NCBI GenBank assembly: GCA_039621445.1
Contig: CP154957.1
Coordinates: forward strand, 42,131,474 to 42,195,473
Direction: 5' to 3'
Source: Euglena gracilis
Taxonomy: Eukaryota; Euglenida; Euglenophyceae; Euglenales
Length of the DNA stretch: 64,000 nucleotides
A program made the position numbers and the translations under genes. The notes beneath the pieces were generated by a model, which ran no database searches, was not told the origin of the DNA, and worked only from the letters and a program-made list of their open reading frames with translations. Below are positions 21,926-33,351 of this stretch, one piece after another (position 1 is the first letter of the stretch; every line of letters begins with the position of its first letter).

Positions 21926-22370
21926 ATGTGTGTTTGTGGGCGCATTTGCGCAAATAAAAACAACTGTGTGTTTATGGGCGCATTTGCGCAAATAAAACGT
22001 AAACCGATGATGATAAAACGATGTGTTGGTGCGCGCACAAACTTATTTGCTGGTGTGCGCATTTGCGCAAATGCGCGCACCAACACGTTTATGTTTACTT
22101 GCGCAAATGTGCACACAAACATGTATTTTTACTTTCCATGTTAAAAGACATCAATGTGGACCATGACCCTACGAGGTTTTAAAACGTGATGGGAGTGTTG
22201 GTGCGCGCAATTGCGCAAATAAACACAATTACGTTTGTGCGCACATTTGCATTTGCATTTTGCGCACAAACATTTTATACACCGCTTCAAAATGATGTGT
22301 TTGTAGGAGCCTTAGAGCACACAAACAAAGTTGTGTTTATTTGCGCAAATGCGCGCACCAACACACATCA
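21926..22370. repeat. Array of GCGCATTTGCGCAAAT palindromes, left block
   Basis: At least eight copies of palindromes built from TTTGCGCAAA flanked by GTGTTTATGGGCGC or GCGCGCACCAACA. Each can form a hairpin. Spacing is irregular, about 30-60 bp. The array continues at 23325-23830. Confidence 0.85.
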
Positions 22371-23324
22371 GTTGTGTGATACCATCTCCTCCTCCGTGAC
22401 AGCTGGCGAACGCAACTCCTCACGCCAACCAATGATTTTCACCACGATTGCATGGTGATGAAATTTGTGGTGAGAGGTGGTGTGGAGTGTTCACTGGAAC
22501 ATGGCATGTGACTGGCCAAAATTTGCCTGTCTTACGTTACATTTGTACTGCTGTTACCCGGCCCACACGACCTGTTTTGGCGTCATCCGTTTGGCAGTTA
22601 AACATCATGAATTGATGACATGCAAACGACCTGTGACTGTTGGACACCTTTTCTGCAACAGGACTGTGTTACAAGAAGACAAAATTTGGCACCTGAAATG
22701 CCCGGGATGTGTCCGGCCGTAGTCCGTTTTACGGTTTTCTTTGCCATTTTTCCCTTGAAAAACGTAAAAAACACCGGTTTTTGTGCATAATTTGGGGGGA
22801 GTGGGTCCCACCGCTTTGATGCACCCAATGCAGGGGTAAAGGTTCAACACTTCCTTGCATCCAAAGTAACGGGTGTTTGAGGGCTATCTCTTTCCAGCTG
22901 CCGGTTGCCATGCACTGGCACCACGTCATACCCCAGTCTCACGCCCCAGTTGCGGGGTATAACGTGGCCGCTTCGGTGTGTGTTGTTGCACCGGGGAGAT
23001 GGATGCCGGTCTGGTGGGTGCTGAAGCATCAGCAGCTGATGGGGCTGCAGCAGCGGAGCCGAGGCCGCAGGCCAGCAGCAGGGCCCTTGGGACCCACAAA
23101 TTGGTGCCGGTGGACATGTATCGTTACTGGGTGGCTGCGCACTCACCTTCAGGAGATCCTATGTCTCCATCTTTTGTGGGACCTGCCAATGGTCAAAAAA
23201 CGGCACAATAACACCAAGTGCCAGAGGGGACGGTGTGGCCATTTGGTTTCAACCCATTCAGAAGCCACTAAGGGTAGCTGTAAGAGGGCCAAATGCAATC
23301 GTTTTCTACTCCTCCATTAGTTGT

Positions 23325-23830
23325 GTATTTGCGCATTTGCGCGCATCACGTTGTTTTGTGGGCGCAATGTGCAAATAAACATAATAAAATTGTGCAGTTT
23401 CTTCATGCAGTTCATTTGCACACAAAAAACGTGATGCGCGCAAATGCGCAAATAAACCACATCTGCTGCTGGTGTTTGACGGGTGTGTTTCCGTCACACC
23501 GTTCTTCTTTGTTTATTTGCACATATGCGCAAATAAACAGAGAACATGTTTATGCGCGCATTTGCGCAAATGCGCGCATAAAACATAATTTTTGTTTGTG
23601 CGCGCATTTGCGCCGATAAGCTTGCGCCGTCGACAAACAGTGTGACAAACCCACCAACTGGATGGCCCGTTGGTCTGCGCACCCACGGCTCCTTTGTCAC
23701 ACCGTTTATCAACGGCGTCAGTTCACGGGTGCCAAAGCCCAATATTAGAAGGGCAAATTTGTGTTTATGGGCGCAAATGCGCGCACCAACATAAACATGT
23801 TGGTGCGCGCATTTGCGCCCATAAACACAA
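23325..23830. repeat. Array of GCGCATTTGCGCAAAT palindromes, right block
   Basis: At least nine further copies, in both orientations, including GCGCGCATTTGCGCAAATGC near 23555-23580. The block ends inside element N-B; one last degenerate copy (TTTTTGCGCAAGTGCGCAAA) lies next to its right end. Confidence 0.85.
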
Positions 23831-24573
23831 TTTTCCCCTTCTAGTGTTGGGCTTCTCCTGCAGGGTTCTTTGCCACACAACTAGTTGTGCGGGTCCCGGG
23901 TATAAGCCGGGTGGGAGACACCCGTCCCCTTTATTCCCTTCATTCCGTGCGGACCCCATTTCATCCCGTCTGCGCATCCCTTGCCAAGCACCCCGTACTT
24001 GCCTTCCTTCCCCTGTGTCCTTCCCGCCAGCTTGGTCACACCACACCCACACCCCCCGACACTTCCTCCCCGCGCTTTAACAAACAGCCCAAAAACACCA
24101 CACCAAGGCGCCGCAAGCAAAGCAGTCCGGCAAACACCCAGGACGCACACCGCCGGCAGCTCGGACACACCCGGGGACGCAGCTGAAAGAAGCAACAGGG
24201 GCAGTAAAGGTCCCGTTCCTATGGTGCTTTTTTGTGTTTTTTTTTCCCTTTGGGCCGGCAAGGTCCCGGGGGATTTGACGTACAAAGTCCATTTCCACAC
24301 ACCCCAAAAACACCATTTTTCGCCAAAGTCCCGGGGGTCTCCCAGCCAAAATCAGAATTTTCCTCATTTTTTGCCCTCTCTTATCAACGTGTTTTCAAAC
24401 CCCCCTGACCTTCACAGCCGAATCAAAGCAGAATGCAGGGCCTAAAAATCCTTTAAAACCCTTCCACTGCCGAATCAAAAAGCAAGAAAAAAAAAAAAAA
24501 TCCAAACAAGTCGTTTTTGCGCAAGTGCGCAAATAAAAAGAAAAAAGCTTAAGTGCGAATTAGGCCGCCTAAG

Positions 24574-26085
24574 TTCCTGTGTATAGGGTGATGTACACGT
24601 GGGTATGAGTACACTCTGATGTACTGTAACCCCCTCGTTGCCATTAATGGGGATGCTATAACATTCTAAAAGTTATCCCTGGTCGAATACGCTGAAAGTT
24701 TCCGCTGGAAAACGCAGGCAGGAAAATTTCGGGGAACCTTAGGGTCGGCCTGGAACCCCTTGACAGGGATCCAGACACTTCATATCTTGATTTTTGAAAA
24801 ATAGGTTCCTGAGTTTTCTTCATTTCGACCTGCAACTCGCAGAGGTTTGGGATCATAGATTCACTTGAACCTGTGTGACCCGGAGAGGTTGGGTTTTCAA
24901 GAGTGGGGTGGGTTGGGGCCTCTGGGCCAGCCAAAGGCCGGGAGGGAAGGAATTCTTTAATTACTTTGGCTGGGTTTTGGGTGGCTGGGGCGGGTGGTTG
25001 GCCCCTGGGGATCGTGGGTGGGTTTTCAAAAAAAAATGGGTGGGTGGGTTCACTCCTGGGGGTGAACCCACCCACCCACCCCAGGGGTCACTAAGTGAGT
25101 CTGTGTTTGTGATCTGTGTTTTATGCTTTGTGGAATATTTTGTCACGCCACTGAGGAGAGGCAGCAGAGAGGGGGGACAAACATGACATAGACTTCGCAA
25201 AAAAACAAACCAACAAAAATAAATTAAAAAAACAACAACGGAAAAGCACCACCCAAAAGCAAGTTTCATTTTGATGCAGTATGGTTGCTACATTTCTTGG
25301 TGGGTCACTCATTCTATCGACATAAATTCAATGTTTCCTAATCTAGATCACCCCCCCCGGGAAACTGTCTCCCTGGGAAACTGTCCTCTAATCCCCCGTA
25401 CCCGCTAACCTGCCCTCATAGGAATGTCTCCTACCCTCACTTGTCTCCTTGAAAATTTTTGCAAAGTTTCACAGGCAGGTAGTCAGATTATTATCTATTT
25501 ATGGATTATTATTAATTCTGGTGTTTATTTGCCTCTTATGATTCAGACAGAAGCACAGAAACCTGCCCTGAGGCGTTGCCCAGACGTCTTGCATGCCTCC
25601 CGAAAAGTTCAACTTTCAAAAAAAATATGCTTGATGAAAGAATAACGTGTTAAAGCAAATTTGCATCAAAGGATTTTCCAGAGCTGTGTTTTCAAAAAAA
25701 ACTTTTCATCTGAGAATTTGTCGTTGGTGCACAGAAAACAGGTAAGGATTCAACTTGCACATGTGCAATTCTTGTGGCCAGAGAGGGTTCAATTCATTTC
25801 CAACAGAACGGAAATAATTGTGGGGGAAACCCACAAAAAAACGTTAATTTTCTTTAAAAAATTGCGGACGCTTTTTTTCTCGCACCTCTAAACATCAGGC
25901 CCAAAATATGCCTTGCCTTCTTTTGTGTTGGTTGCCAAAAACACAATGAAATAGGGAAATAGGGGTCGGAGATATAGAAAAAATGAAGGCATACCGGCTG
26001 AAAAAGGCTGGTGGCTGACTGGATGAAACCCTCTTGAAAACCAATTCCTGGTAGAAAAGAAACATGAAACCGTGGAGAAGAATGA
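24574..26085. other. No gene recognised (probable PAQR intron)
   Basis: Contains a GGGTGGGTT-rich patch (24890-25085) with a near-perfect GGGTGGGTTC/GAACCCACCC inverted pair, and open frames on both strands without family resemblance. A good donor-like CAGGTAAGG occurs on plus at 25739, but no exon before it can be named. Confidence 0.35.
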
Positions 26086-26089
26086 AAGC

Positions 26090-26160
26090 TGCAAAGTGCA
26101 TTGTGTCATCGCCTGTGAGGCAACCTCTACACAGGGGTACCCATATGCCAGCGTAACAAA
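26090..26160 (-). CDS. Possible PAQR exon (fourth helix), tentative
   Basis: After an acceptor-like GCCTGCATTCAG the minus frame reads FVTLAYGYPCVEVASQ. It fits the place after the third helix where PAQR proteins have a V-P-x-x-Y-Y-G-F-x-C stretch, and would follow exon 27050-27249 in phase. The match is short and the donor of the preceding exon is not canonical at the point needed, so this may be chance. Confidence 0.25.
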
Positions 26161-26199
26161 CTGAATGCAGGCTTTCAGCTTATCTGACAAATGTAATAT

Positions 26200-26950
26200 T
26201 TTGAAACTTCACAGGGGAAGAATAAGGCAATAAGACGGAGTATGGTGCGAAACCACCCCGGTGCAGTGCATAAAACTGAAAAATAATAGCCTGTTTCCAG
26301 TGCCTTCGGGGGGGGGGGGGAGTGGAGGGAGCGCTAGGCAAAAAAAAACTCAGCGAACATGGAGCTGTGAGAATAAATGTTTGTCAAAAAATGTTTGACG
26401 AAAAATCACCTGGCAGCACCCATCATCGTTCCTCTGCCGTGCATTTGAAAGTGGCCAAACATAATACCCCTGTGCTGCACACCTTGAAGAAAACAAGGAA
26501 AATGGGAACAATGGGCGAAAATGCTTTCCTCTGCCTGTCTGCCTCCCATTGGGGCATTTCATTGCAAACAGGTTGTGCCTCAGTGGTTGGCTTCCAAAAT
26601 GGTTGTCTTGCGAATGAGTACAACCCTGGTGCAAGAACGCCCTCTTTTTTATGTTCACCCTCCTTCCCCACATTTTCAGAGTTTTCACAGCTTCGCCGAA
26701 ATGTTCATGAATGTTGTTTTTCAAATTCACCCCTGGTTTTTTATCTTTTAAGCAATTCAGCAATCAAAGTTCCCGCCAAATTGTCCATCGGTCTGACCTC
26801 CTAATTTTTTCCACCTTCACAATCCAGGGTTTGAACGGTGTATTTGGGAGAGATTTACGTTGAAGGAGGAGGCTGTCTGCAGATTGCATTGGCAAGACGA
26901 AATGCTTTGTAATATGCTGATGCTCTCTCTTCAGCAACTCTGATTTTTTT
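26200..26950. other. No gene recognised
   Basis: Open frames up to 160 aa on plus (26322-26804) and 137 aa on minus overlap each other; neither shows a motif. A 13-G run lies near 26310. Confidence 0.35.
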
Positions 26951-27049
26951 TTCATTCAAACTTGCATTTTGATGAGCTCTTGGACGGATGGGGGGGAAGA
27001 GGGGAGGAGGTTAAAGTTGTTCAGAAGAAGAAAAAGAAGAAAACAAAGA

Positions 27050-27249
27050 AAAAAATGATTGTTCTGCCAAAAAAAGCCTGGCAGTGAAACTGCAAGTGCC
27101 AGAATAATGGCTACAACGTCCAACTTCAGCAAAACACAGTATGCAGCATGGCTACGACAACAGGGCATATAGAGATGGTACGCTACACTGCACCACATCG
27201 CGATGGCCAGGGCCGCGCACCCAGAAGATATCAAGAGCACAGCCAGAGC
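27050..27249 (-). CDS. PAQR family receptor, exon with helices 2-3 (partial)
   Basis: Minus-strand frame beginning after TTTGCAG: hydrophobic stretch, then WCSVAYHLYMPC and LLKLDVVAIILALAVSLPGF. The family pattern is S-x-x-x-H-x-x-x-C-H-S-E ... K-L-D-Y-x-G-I; the His and K-L-D are present. It joins exon 27827-28024 in phase 0 across a 577-nt GT-AG intron (donor CGT/GTGGGG, acceptor TTTGCAG). The 3' boundary is uncertain because no GT follows directly after the conserved part. Confidence 0.65.
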
Positions 27250-27826
27250 CTGCAAACTTGCAAACTCGCGACCTAAAATATTCTCAGACAACCCACATTC
27301 AAACAAAGTCAAGAAGGTACTGCAGTGGCGGAGTCCAAAAACCTTGCGAGGTCATGATCATACATCGTTTGATCGACTCCGGTGCCTGCCAACAGTTGCA
27401 CACCCGACTTGGAGAGTGGGTCGGTTTTGGGTCTCAGCTGACACAAACAGGCAAAATTCTCCCTAAAACTGGCCATCTTCTGCCCCAAGTGGCTTTTGGT
27501 GCCAGGGTTTGCTAACACCACCCACCTCAAAACCCAAGTGCCCCGGCCCCCGCCTGACCTCGGAGGGGTGCAAACTTCCTGCTGGAACGCATTTGTTCCT
27601 TTCACATAATTTGTGTGCCCACTTTGACCTGGTTCCGGAAAAACAAGGAACAGCTGCAAGGTCAAATCATTGCCATAGTTTTTCCAGCCGTGGTTTGCAA
27701 AATGTTGCGAACGAAGCACCCACACAGCATGCAGCATGAATTGCCTGAAAAAAAAACACCCTCCGGGTTGTACACAATGGAAATTAACAGGCTTCGGCTG
27801 GGTGCTGGCCAAAGGGAAGACCCCAC

Positions 27827-28024
27827 ACGGCAATGGTGCACAGCCAGGAACGTGAACAGCAGCCCGGGGAGCAGGTGGCTCCAGACATTCCCCGACTCAT
27901 TGTGCAATTGGAACAGCGATAAGGTGCCCTGCCAAACCGACAGGGGCGGCCGGTAGCCTGCCGCAGGCACTGATCCAAAGAGCCACATGTACACAGGGGG
28001 AATGCGGTGGGGAAGGCAGTTCAC
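27827..28024 (-). CDS. PAQR family receptor, N-terminal exon (partial)
   Basis: Minus-strand frame with AAGYRPPLSVWQGTLSLFQ then LHNESGNVWSHLLPG, an excellent fit to the PAQR signature G-Y-R ... S-L-F-x-x-H-N-E-[TS]-x-N-[IV]-W-[ST]-H-L that precedes helix 1. The residues after it (LLFTFLAVHHC) begin helix 1. The start codon is not resolved: upstream in frame there is a stop before 28027, and either an upstream exon or a non-ATG start would be needed. GC-rich relative to the flanks. With 27050-27249 and 16921-17228 it defines one gene spread over at least 11 kb, or pieces of paralogues. Confidence 0.75.
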
Positions 28025-28111
28025 GTTAGATCAGGGCCTGGCCCCCCAAGATGTATGGGTTGCAATCGGAGTGCCATGCGCGGATTTCTAAAGCTGTCTG
28101 TGAAATATGAA

Positions 28112-28112
<1 letters not shown>

Positions 28113-28195
<83 letters not shown>

Positions 28196-28202
28196 TATAT
28201 AG
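28113..28202. repeat. (TA)n microsatellite
   Basis: About 40 TA units, interrupted once by CATA. Confidence 0.97.
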
Positions 28203-30555
28203 AAACTTCACTGATTGTACAGAGGAGAAAAACATCTGTGATTCTTTTCAAAAAAGCACAGAAGCAAATGAAAACATAAATTAAGTTGGCAAGTTTACAA
28301 GTTTTAGATGATTTCTTGTTTGACATCAGTAATTGTGAAAGCTCACCAGGGGGGAGGGGGTCGGCCAAATTGAGATCCAATAAAAAGATGATAAAAATAT
28401 CCTAAATTTTTATTCTGGCACCTTGGCGCCGCATCAATTTGTTGCTTCTGCCGACCCCTCCCCTCCACTGGGAAAGGGCCAAAAACCAGTCAATCACTCT
28501 GAAAAAAACACTCAGTCACTCCCTCGGCAGGGGTCGGCCAGTGACTAAATAATTGCATGGTCCAGATGGGGATCGAGGGAAGAAAGCCCCAAAATACATT
28601 GGGCGTTTGGACCAGCTGCAGTCTGGCTGTCTGCTTCCCAGGGCTCGGGGGGACTACTTTTGGGGGTTTGATTTTGGGGTAAAAAAATGGCGCAAAGCAG
28701 AGTCCGAAAATGTGATTTTGGTGTTTCTTGAGCCTCAAAAAGTTTTTGAAATTTTGTGTCTTTTTGTTTGTATAGGAGGAGCTTTGTACAAGAGAGGAGG
28801 GGCGCCGACACTCCCCCCATTTAATGCCCTGGATGCCGCATTTGTGTTTCTCCGGCCAATGTTTGTGTTAACGACATGTTGCTGAGGCCCAGGGGGGTCC
28901 TCAACAGAAAAAAAAAATCGCGTCCCAGCACATTCAATGAATAATCAACAGGGAAAATAGCTGAAAAAAGGACCATATTTTGACAAAAACAGGTCGACTT
29001 CGGGGAAAAAAGGAACTTCTGGCATCCTTGGACCGTCGCCCATCCACCCAAAATGTCAAAAAAATGTGGTTTTTCACTTTTTTTATTTATTTATTTGACC
29101 CGTTCAATCCCCAGTTCGAGTTCGACCCTTGGCCGTCCCTTTGACCCAAGGTCCTTAAGGGGCGTTCCTTATGGGGGAAAAAAACGTTCTGTCTTTTATG
29201 GACCGTCCTGAGGCCACACCATTTACCAAAAAAAAATCCATTCAGAATTTCAGTCCCTTTCCGGTTTACTCCAGAAGTATTCCAGAGTTTATTCGGTTCT
29301 TCCAGTTGCTTTGTTCTGCTTGTTCCGGTGCCTTTTTTGCTGGAATGGACTTCAAATTTTGGAAGTCCATTTGGATAAGAGATTCAGGAATGCAAATGCA
29401 TTCCCCGATTTCCCAGCCCCCCCCCCCCCCGCAGTATCCTTGTTCAAGTCTTTCAGAATACATAATCCTCTTCATGGGTGAACCATCCTCTTGATCGACA
29501 TCCCCACCCGACATGGGCTTGACTGGGGGGAAAAAGGTGAAAAAGGTCCCAACGGTCCATAAAAGCTGCGATTCCGCCTTGCTTCGCCGTTTGAGAATTT
29601 ATGAGGGTTTGACTGAAACTTCTATTCCGGTTATTCTGGAACGATTTGACCCATTCTGGTTTTCTGGAACATCTCCACCTCACTGTTCAGGTTTTGGGGG
29701 CATATGTACACGGTGACCGCAACTTTGGGGGAAATCCATAGCACCCCAAAAGAAACGAAGCCATTGGGGGACTTCAGAGATAGAGCAGAGGCGGCGGCCA
29801 CCACCAGTGGACTTCGAGTTGATCGGTTTAAAGCACGGCCCTGCACATTTTGCTCCTCCGAAAGTCCGAAAGGAAGAGGAAGCCAAGGAAGAAAAGATCA
29901 AGGAGGAGAAAAGAAGATCAAAGGACTCGGTCCCCCTTGGGGACACCCATTTGTTCGAACCAAGAATGGTTTGTGACCCAATTCTGGTCTGCTTCCCGTT
30001 GATGCCCAGCGTGCATGTGTGCCAGATGCTCACCACAGCAGGGACGTGCTCTGCTTGTGCAAGACGGCCCGAGGAAGGCCGCTTCGGGGCAGTGTCGTGG
30101 CGGTTCTTCACCCCCGGCACTCTCGGTTTCGCCATTGTGGGCAGGGGCGTACAAACATCAATGAAAGAAGAGAAAAATCATGCGCTGTAAAGGAAAACAT
30201 AATGATTATGATTGCAAACCCAGGGGGAGGGGATTCCAAAGCATTCTCAAGTTGACCATTGGAATTTCCAGTGGACTCCCAAGGAGGGGTCTTCCAGAAG
30301 TCCCAGACAATGGAATTTTTTTATGGTGACCGGTGCCATGCTCCAAAAAAATTTGGACGATCTTAGCTGTGAAGGGGGATTTTGTGGCGACGAAAGGTCA
30401 TTCAAATCACTGGAGAAGATGGATCGAAATGCACGTTTTCAAAAGATAGAAAAATGAACCAGAATCAAATGCTTAGAACATCAAATGAAGGACCGTGCTT
30501 TTTTGATTCTCCCTGACTCTAGCAGGAGGGGGGTTGGGGGGACACCCCGCACCAA
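28203..30555. other. No assigned gene; possible coding patch at 29800-30190
   Basis: Most of the stretch is repeat-like and A/T- or G-run-containing. 29807-30190 is compositionally calmer; its plus frame has a Lys/Glu-rich helix-like segment (KEEEAKEEKIKEEKRR) and then CSACARRPEEGRFG with a Cys-x-x-Cys. An equally long minus frame overlaps it. I cannot decide whether it is coding. Confidence 0.25.
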
Positions 30556-30559
30556 AACA

Positions 30560-30790
30560 GTTGGCACCGTCTGGGTGACCGAAAAACTATGACCCCCCCC
30601 CCAAACAAAACGACAAAAAATGCCATTTTGGGCAGATTTTGGGCAAAAAATTGTCAAAAATGCAAAAAAAAATCGAGATCCTTCTGGCGCAAAGAGCCAG
30701 AAGGAAAAAATTGACCATTTTTGGGGGGTCTCGGGTCGCTGAGGTCAGTCCGGACCCGGTGGGGGGGGGGGGGGTTCGGACCCCCACACT
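30560..30790. repeat. Copy of the 21.3-21.6 kb MITE interior
   Basis: Shares, in the same order, GACCCCCC-run, AAACGACAAAAAATGCCATTTTG, a Lys-coding A run, a GGCGCAAAGAGCC hairpin flanked by AGAAGGAAAAAATTGACC, and TCCGGACC palindromes near the G runs. Its CAGGGTT ends are not found at either edge; a lone matching end lies 540 bp downstream at 31327-31345. Decayed or rearranged copy. Confidence 0.72.
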
Positions 30791-32455
30791 CCACTTTATT
30801 TTGGAGATACTTGGCATTTTGTGGTTTTCGGGGCCCCCAAGAAAAAGGCCCAAGTTTGGTCGAAAAAATGGCCATATCTTGGGCCAGTTGGAGAGTTATG
30901 GGAAAATCAATTTGCGGGCACATGAGGTGTTCCTAGGGCTGAATTTTAGGTCGCCAGACGTTTCCTCTGATTCCCCAATTGCAGCCCTTAAAACGCCCTC
31001 ACAAAAGGATATTTCCATTCCTCAACTTCCCATCTGGCCCAAGATGTGGCCAATTTAAGTCCCTGACAGTGCAGGCTTCCGAATCTGCCGTTTTCCGGCC
31101 ATTTTTGGTTTACCCAAAATGCTGTGAGATCGGGAATCAAAGGAATTTAAGGCGACCTAAAACACCCCAGGATGCGCCAGGATACGCACTGTATGCCGGC
31201 TGTATTTTTTTCCCTTGGCTCAGACACTCCCGGGGTTGGGATGCCTGACAAGAGGGGGGGGGGGCGCCAAGAGGGGGGGGGCTCCAGTCCAGGGGAGAGG
31301 AGCATCCCCCCTCCTCTACCCCACACCCTCCTTATATCGAACCCTGGGACACCCCCACCTAACTACACCAGCTCAAATCCATGGCACCCACCTGTGTCAA
31401 ACCCTGGTCCAGCTGGTCGGCTGGAAAAAAATGCTGGACAGAAAAAATGCGGCTAAGACACCAGCGAGGGGGGGGGGGTCCAGCCAGCAGGGCTGGACCT
31501 GGCAGGTTGCCAAAGGTTTTTTTAAAAAAAAGTTGGGTTGGCATTTTTAGCAAAACATTTTGAGCAAATCTGAGAGAACCCTCAAAAAAACATTTTTCGA
31601 TCATTTTTCCTGTGGCAGCTTGAGTATGAACGTCTGCCAAAGAGATGGGACGGTGATGGAAAGGCAACCAAAGAGATGGCAACTAAGGTTTGGGACTGCA
31701 AAGTGAAAATACAGCAGGAAGTGTAAGGCGGGGCGGACCCTTCGACAACGGTAAGATGAGCACCGATTGACGGCAAAAGGCAAAGCCCAAGCGGGGAGAT
31801 GTTTTGAATGTGGAGAAAACGAATGAGGATTGAAAAAATGATGAACACATTGAGGGTAACTAAAAAAACCACACCAAAATCACACACGTAGAACGGGATA
31901 GTCAAGAAAAAAGCCTTATCGAAGACATCGTACACCATCCCACTCTCTGGACTACATAACCAGTGACGCCTCCTGCTGTCCAAAGAACAGAAAAGGTTTT
32001 TTCTGTTTTTCCCCTGAAATTTTGATGAACGAACATCGTGGAACTCGTGGAACATGTTTTAATTAATATCTTTTTTTTTTGTGAGCCGAGATACTGGTGG
32101 TCTAACATTTTGCGCAGCATTAAGACATTTTGCAAATGATCTATTTACAAAACGTCTAGGTTATCACAGGAGTTAGCTGTATTAAGCAACATCTCTCGCG
32201 AAAGACTGCTGGGAGCCACATCGAGGGGTGGCTTAAAATAGTTTCCTGAAACACCAAATCCACTGTGCATGACAGGACACCAAATTCCACCCTTCCCCCC
32301 CTCCCCGGGAGGAGGGGAGGGGGGGGGGGGCGTCGACCCCCCCCCCGGGTGAAGGGGAAAAAACGGTGTGAAGCACAGGGAAAAAAATTTGAGGGGCTTC
32401 AAAAAATGCACAAAAGTGCATTTTCAGGTGATTTTTTCTCCAAATTGACAAAAAC
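30791..32455. other. No gene recognised
   Basis: Holds the solo MITE end at 31327-31345, G-run clusters at 31250-31290 and 31460-31475, and fragments of a CCAGC/GCTGG-rich repeat family (GGTCCAGCCAGCAGGGCTGG near 31480). A 157-aa minus frame (31582-32055) is hydrophobic but has no family resemblance. C/G runs at 32300-32345 make a possible hairpin. Confidence 0.35.
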
Positions 32456-32459
32456 AGAG

Positions 32460-33150
32460 GCCGGGCGCCTGTCTTGAAATTCTACTGACTTAAAAATGAA
32501 TTCAGGCTGAAATTGCTTAGGTCAATCAATTTCCAAGAGGGCGCCGGTTTAGGCCAGTCGATTTCCAAGACATTGAAATTTGCTGCTTGTCAGATTGGGA
32601 ATGTTTAATGAATTTTGGGCATTTTGTATTTCCACTTTTTTCCGACATTTTTGGTTGTGCGGGGTTCTGGAAGCGCTTTGGACCAGACAAAAGCAAATTT
32701 TTGCGGTCAGATGATCACAACTGACTGAACTTAAAATGTCCCGTTTCATTTTCTGGAACTTCAGAATAAGCATTCTGTACAATTTGGCCAGATTCAGTTG
32801 TTATCGCTGGTCGTCTGATGAGAGAAGTTTTCGATCGAGGGGTGGTTTGGCAACTGTTAAAATCTATTTTCTAGGCCCACCGCCTGTCTTGAAATTCTAC
32901 TGACCGTAACGGATTTCAGGCCGAAATTGTTTATGTCGATTAAATTTCCAACACGGCTGACAAAACATCATTCAGGAAAAAAAAATAAAACAAGAAAGGT
33001 TGGTCGATTTCCAAGACATCGGAATCTGTTTAGGTCAGTCGATTTCCATTCAGACGCCTGTTAAAGTCAGTCGATTTACATTCAGGCGGCGTTTAGGTCA
33101 GTCAATTTACATTCAGGCACCCGTTTAGGTCAGTCAATTTACATCCCGTT
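32460..33150. repeat. About 36-bp minisatellite (GTTTAGGTCAGTCGATTT)
   Basis: Units of roughly 36 bp built on GTTTAGGTCAGTCGATTTNCATTCAGGC. The last four (33020-33150) are regular; earlier ones (32510, 32550, 32930) are dispersed and diverged. CTGTCTTGAAATTCTACTGA is repeated at 32470 and 32886, so a larger 415-bp duplication underlies part of the array. Confidence 0.8.
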
Positions 33151-33252
33151 TTTGGGCCGAAAACCACTTTTTTGGGCAATAATTCCGTCCAGGCAGTTCG
33201 GTCGAATGAAATTCAAGACAGGCGTGCGGGCCCAGACAAAATAGGTTTTAGT

Positions 33253-33351
33253 GAAATCGACCGACACTCACAGATTCAGCAGGGTGCCGGGCCATGCGAG
33301 CGAAGCGAGCAGCCCGGCGCTCCTACTGAATCTCTTAGTGTCGGTCGATTT
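33253..33351. repeat. 99-bp imperfect palindrome
   Basis: Left arm AAATCGACCGACACT, AGATTCAG, GCCGGGC; right arm GCCCGGC, CTGAATCT, AGTGTCGGTCGATTT; loop CATGCGAGCGAAGCGAGCA. It lies right after the 36-bp minisatellite whose unit includes the same GTCGATTT word, so it may be a terminal structure of that repeat. Confidence 0.85.

Larger units (their letters stand above)
21131..24573. mobile_element. Inverted-repeat element N-B (AGGCGGCC ends)
   Basis: 3443 bp. Ends CTTAGGCGGCCGAATTCGCA and (other strand) CTTAGGCGGCCTAATTCGCA, continuing ACTTAAG and T-rich then TTGCGCA-rich sequence on both sides. Flanks TCCCT and TTCCT agree at 4 of 5, consistent with the 5-bp duplication of element N-A. The interior carries arrays of GCGCATTTGCGCAAAT, a nested hAT-type MITE (21226-21616) and frames I cannot assign; 22477-22722 and 22877-23320 are the longest plus-strand frames outside the arrays. 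Presumed to lie in the PAQR intron. Confidence 0.78.

Noticed and set aside
23881-24180. Promoter or 5' UTR of a gene because of CG- and CCC-rich sequence
   Set aside because: No following ORF or splice structure could be supported; it lies inside mobile element N-B.
33291-33330. Possible tRNA-like or small RNA fold in the 99-bp palindrome
   Set aside because: No T-loop or anticodon arm pattern; a simple long hairpin explains the pairing.
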